From assembly GCA_963741625.1 (NCBI GenBank), contig CAVUIT010000009.1:1-64000 (forward strand): a DNA stretch of 64,000 nucleotides, given 5' to 3'. Positions 62,952-64,000 of the stretch are shown piece after piece (positions within the stretch are counted from its first letter, which is position 1; the number at the start of each line of letters is the position of its first letter). Origin of the DNA: CAWBBA01 sp963741625. Its GTDB lineage: Bacteria; Desulfobacterota; Desulfomonilia; Desulfomonilales; Desulfomonilaceae. The position numbers were made by a program, and so were the translations under genes. The notes under the pieces are model-generated. The model was given only the letters and a program-made list of their open reading frames with translations. It was not told the DNA's origin and searched no databases.

Positions 62952-64000
62952 ATGGCCGAAGCAAAGGACGTAGTAGGTGCGGCTCTTATCGTCGGCGGCG
63001 GAATAGCCGGAGTTCAGGCTTCGTTGGACTTGGCGGAATCGGGTTACAAGGTATATCTCGTCGAAAGTCAGACGGGCATCGGTGGGCGAATGGCCCAGCT
63101 CGACAAGACCTTCCCCACCAACGATTGCTCCACCTGTATCTTCTCTCCGAAATTGGTCACCGTGGGACAGAATCCGAACATAGAGCTTCTCTCCTACAGT
63201 GAAGTGGAAGATATCCAGGGTGAAGAGGGGCATTTCCAGGTAAAAATCCGGCAGAAATCCCGCCATATCCGCAAGGACAGATGTAAGGCCTGCGGAGACT
63301 GCGCCACCGCCTGCCCGGTTCATGTGCCGAACGAATTCGATCAGAAATTGAGCAAGCGAGCCGCAACATATAGGCTCTTCCCTCAGACCATTCCCCAGAC
63401 CTTTGTCATTGAGAAATATGACCGCGCTCCCTGCGTGATGGCCTGCCCGGCCCATATCAACGTCCAAGGGTATGTGGCGCTCATCAGCAAAGGCAAATAC
63501 AAAGAAGCAGTCGAGTTAATATATAGAAGTCTCCCCCTCCCCGGCGTGTTGGGCCGCGTTTGTCCCCACCCCTGCGAAAAAGTCTGCCGTAGGGGCGAAA
63601 AAGATCAGCCGGTTTCCATTTGTAAATTGAAACGCTTCGCGGCCGATCAGGTAGACTATTCTGATCTGAACATCCCTGAAATAACTCCTCGGGAAGAAAA
63701 AGTAGCAGTCGTCGGTTCCGGACCCGCAGGTCTCTCCGCGGCCTATTACCTGGCCTTGGAGGGATATAAAGTCACAATATTTGAAGCAGGCCCGGTACTG
63801 GGCGGTTGGCTTCGCGTTGGAATTCCGGAATACCGGCTGCCCAGAGATATACTCGAACAGGAGATACAGCACATCCTTAACCTGGGAGTGGAAGCCAAAA
63901 CCAACACCGTCCTGGGTATGGACGTGACTTTGCAGGACCTTAAGAAGGAAGGCTACAAAGCGACATATCTGGCAGTGGGTTGCCAGCAGGGCGCAAAATT
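62952..64000 (+). CDS. HdrA-like flavoprotein fused to a GltD-like oxidoreductase domain (partial, runs off the window)
   Basis: The first 349 codons of a longer gene. Residues 1-100 are the start of HdrA: FAD fold LIVGGGIAGVQASLDLAESG, GIGGRMAQLDKTFPTNDCSTC with the Cys ligands, IFSPKLVTVGQNPNIELLSYSEV. A [4Fe-4S] motif CKACGDCATACP follows (Cys 111/114/117/121). From Cys161 a second module begins, APCVMACPAHINVQGYVALI and RVCPHPCEKVCRRG, then VAVVGSGPAGLSAAYYLALEGY, the N-terminus of a glutamate-synthase beta/NfnL-type NAD(P)H flavoprotein. HdrA is the flavin bifurcation hub; the fused module would link it to NAD(P)H. AAGGTG precedes the ATG. The 3' part lies outside. Confidence 0.9.
   Translation, partial: MAEAKDVVGAALIVGGGIAGVQASLDLAESGYKVYLVESQTGIGGRMAQLDKTFPTNDCSTCIFSPKLVTVGQNPNIELLSYSEVEDIQGEEGHFQVKIRQKSRHIRKDRCKACGDCATACPVHVPNEFDQKLSKRAATYRLFPQTIPQTFVIEKYDRAPCVMACPAHINVQGYVALISKGKYKEAVELIYRSLPLPGVLGRVCPHPCEKVCRRGEKDQPVSICKLKRFAADQVDYSDLNIPEITPREEKVAVVGSGPAGLSAAYYLALEGYKVTIFEAGPVLGGWLRVGIPEYRLPRDILEQEIQHILNLGVEAKTNTVLGMDVTLQDLKKEGYKATYLAVGCQQGAK

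Noticed and set aside
1..64000. Programmed frameshifting as explanation for the many split genes
   Set aside because: The breaks affect unrelated enzymes, at varied positions, without consistent slippery-site design, stem or ribosome-binding stimulator; random indels fit better.
1..64000. CRISPR arrays, tRNA and rRNA genes
   Set aside because: No regularly spaced direct repeats, no cloverleaf with a T-loop GTTCRANNC motif and no rRNA stretch were recognised by eye; a covariance-model scan would settle the tRNA question.

Overview
The window looks like a chromosomal segment of a strictly anaerobic Desulfobacterota (deltaproteobacterial) organism, possibly near Desulfomonile or Syntrophobacter. 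The reasons are an HdrA-type flavoprotein fused to a glutamate-synthase-like domain, a reductive-dehalogenase homologue, a UbiD decarboxylase, many acyl-CoA enzymes, an archease/RtcB pair, and intergenic space rich in palindromic repeats. The affiliation is inferred; no rRNA or tRNA gene was recognised.

Layout. 0.1-7.6 kb: a minus-strand catabolic cluster transcribed from a GntR/FCD regulator through an amidohydrolase of the nitrilase family, a cupin, a tautomerase, DUF2848, a two-part sodium/solute symporter, a reductive dehalogenase homologue without a Tat signal and a UbiD decarboxylase. This fits uptake, dehalogenation and decarboxylation of a (halo)aromatic acid. 7.6-11.8 kb: a gene-poor stretch with a candidate sRNA, a histone-H1-like Lys/Ala/Pro protein and an IS3-family element. 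11.8-14.7 kb: chrB-like protein, MFS transporter and MaoC protein. 14.7-23.9 kb: secreted proteins, hrcA, an inositol-phosphatase homologue, a thiolase/DUF35 pair and a small Cys protein missed by long-ORF searches. 24.1-32.4 kb: argS-SPOR, then gyrA-archease-PAP2-rtcB. 32.7-44.8 kb: thymidylate synthase-like protein, nth-trpS, DedA behind a structured leader, a SPASM radical-SAM protein and the MoxR-DUF58-transglutaminase operon. 45-54.1 kb: CMD, a crotonase lacking its glutamates, TPR, pmbA, a Phe/Tyr-type transcription attenuator in front of a GNAT-fusion gene, a GNAT/AcuA pair and cytidine deaminase. 54.3-64 kb: CAP protein, TAXI receptor, thiolase, lipB, FtsX-like permease, ybaB-recR, a B12-type radical-SAM protein and the start of the HdrA-GltD fusion, which runs off the window.

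At least twelve genes, including the housekeeping gene trpS, are each split by a single-base indel, mostly in short homopolymers. Because trpS should be indispensable, most of these are better read as indel errors in the assembly than as pseudogenes. I annotate them as single genes and give the place of the shift.

Intergenic regions carry several families of inverted repeats and MITE-like elements, one apparently inserted inside another. The two observations I rate highest are the apparently orphan aromatic-amino-acid attenuator at 49.77-49.94 kb and the cytoplasmic dehalogenase/UbiD cluster.
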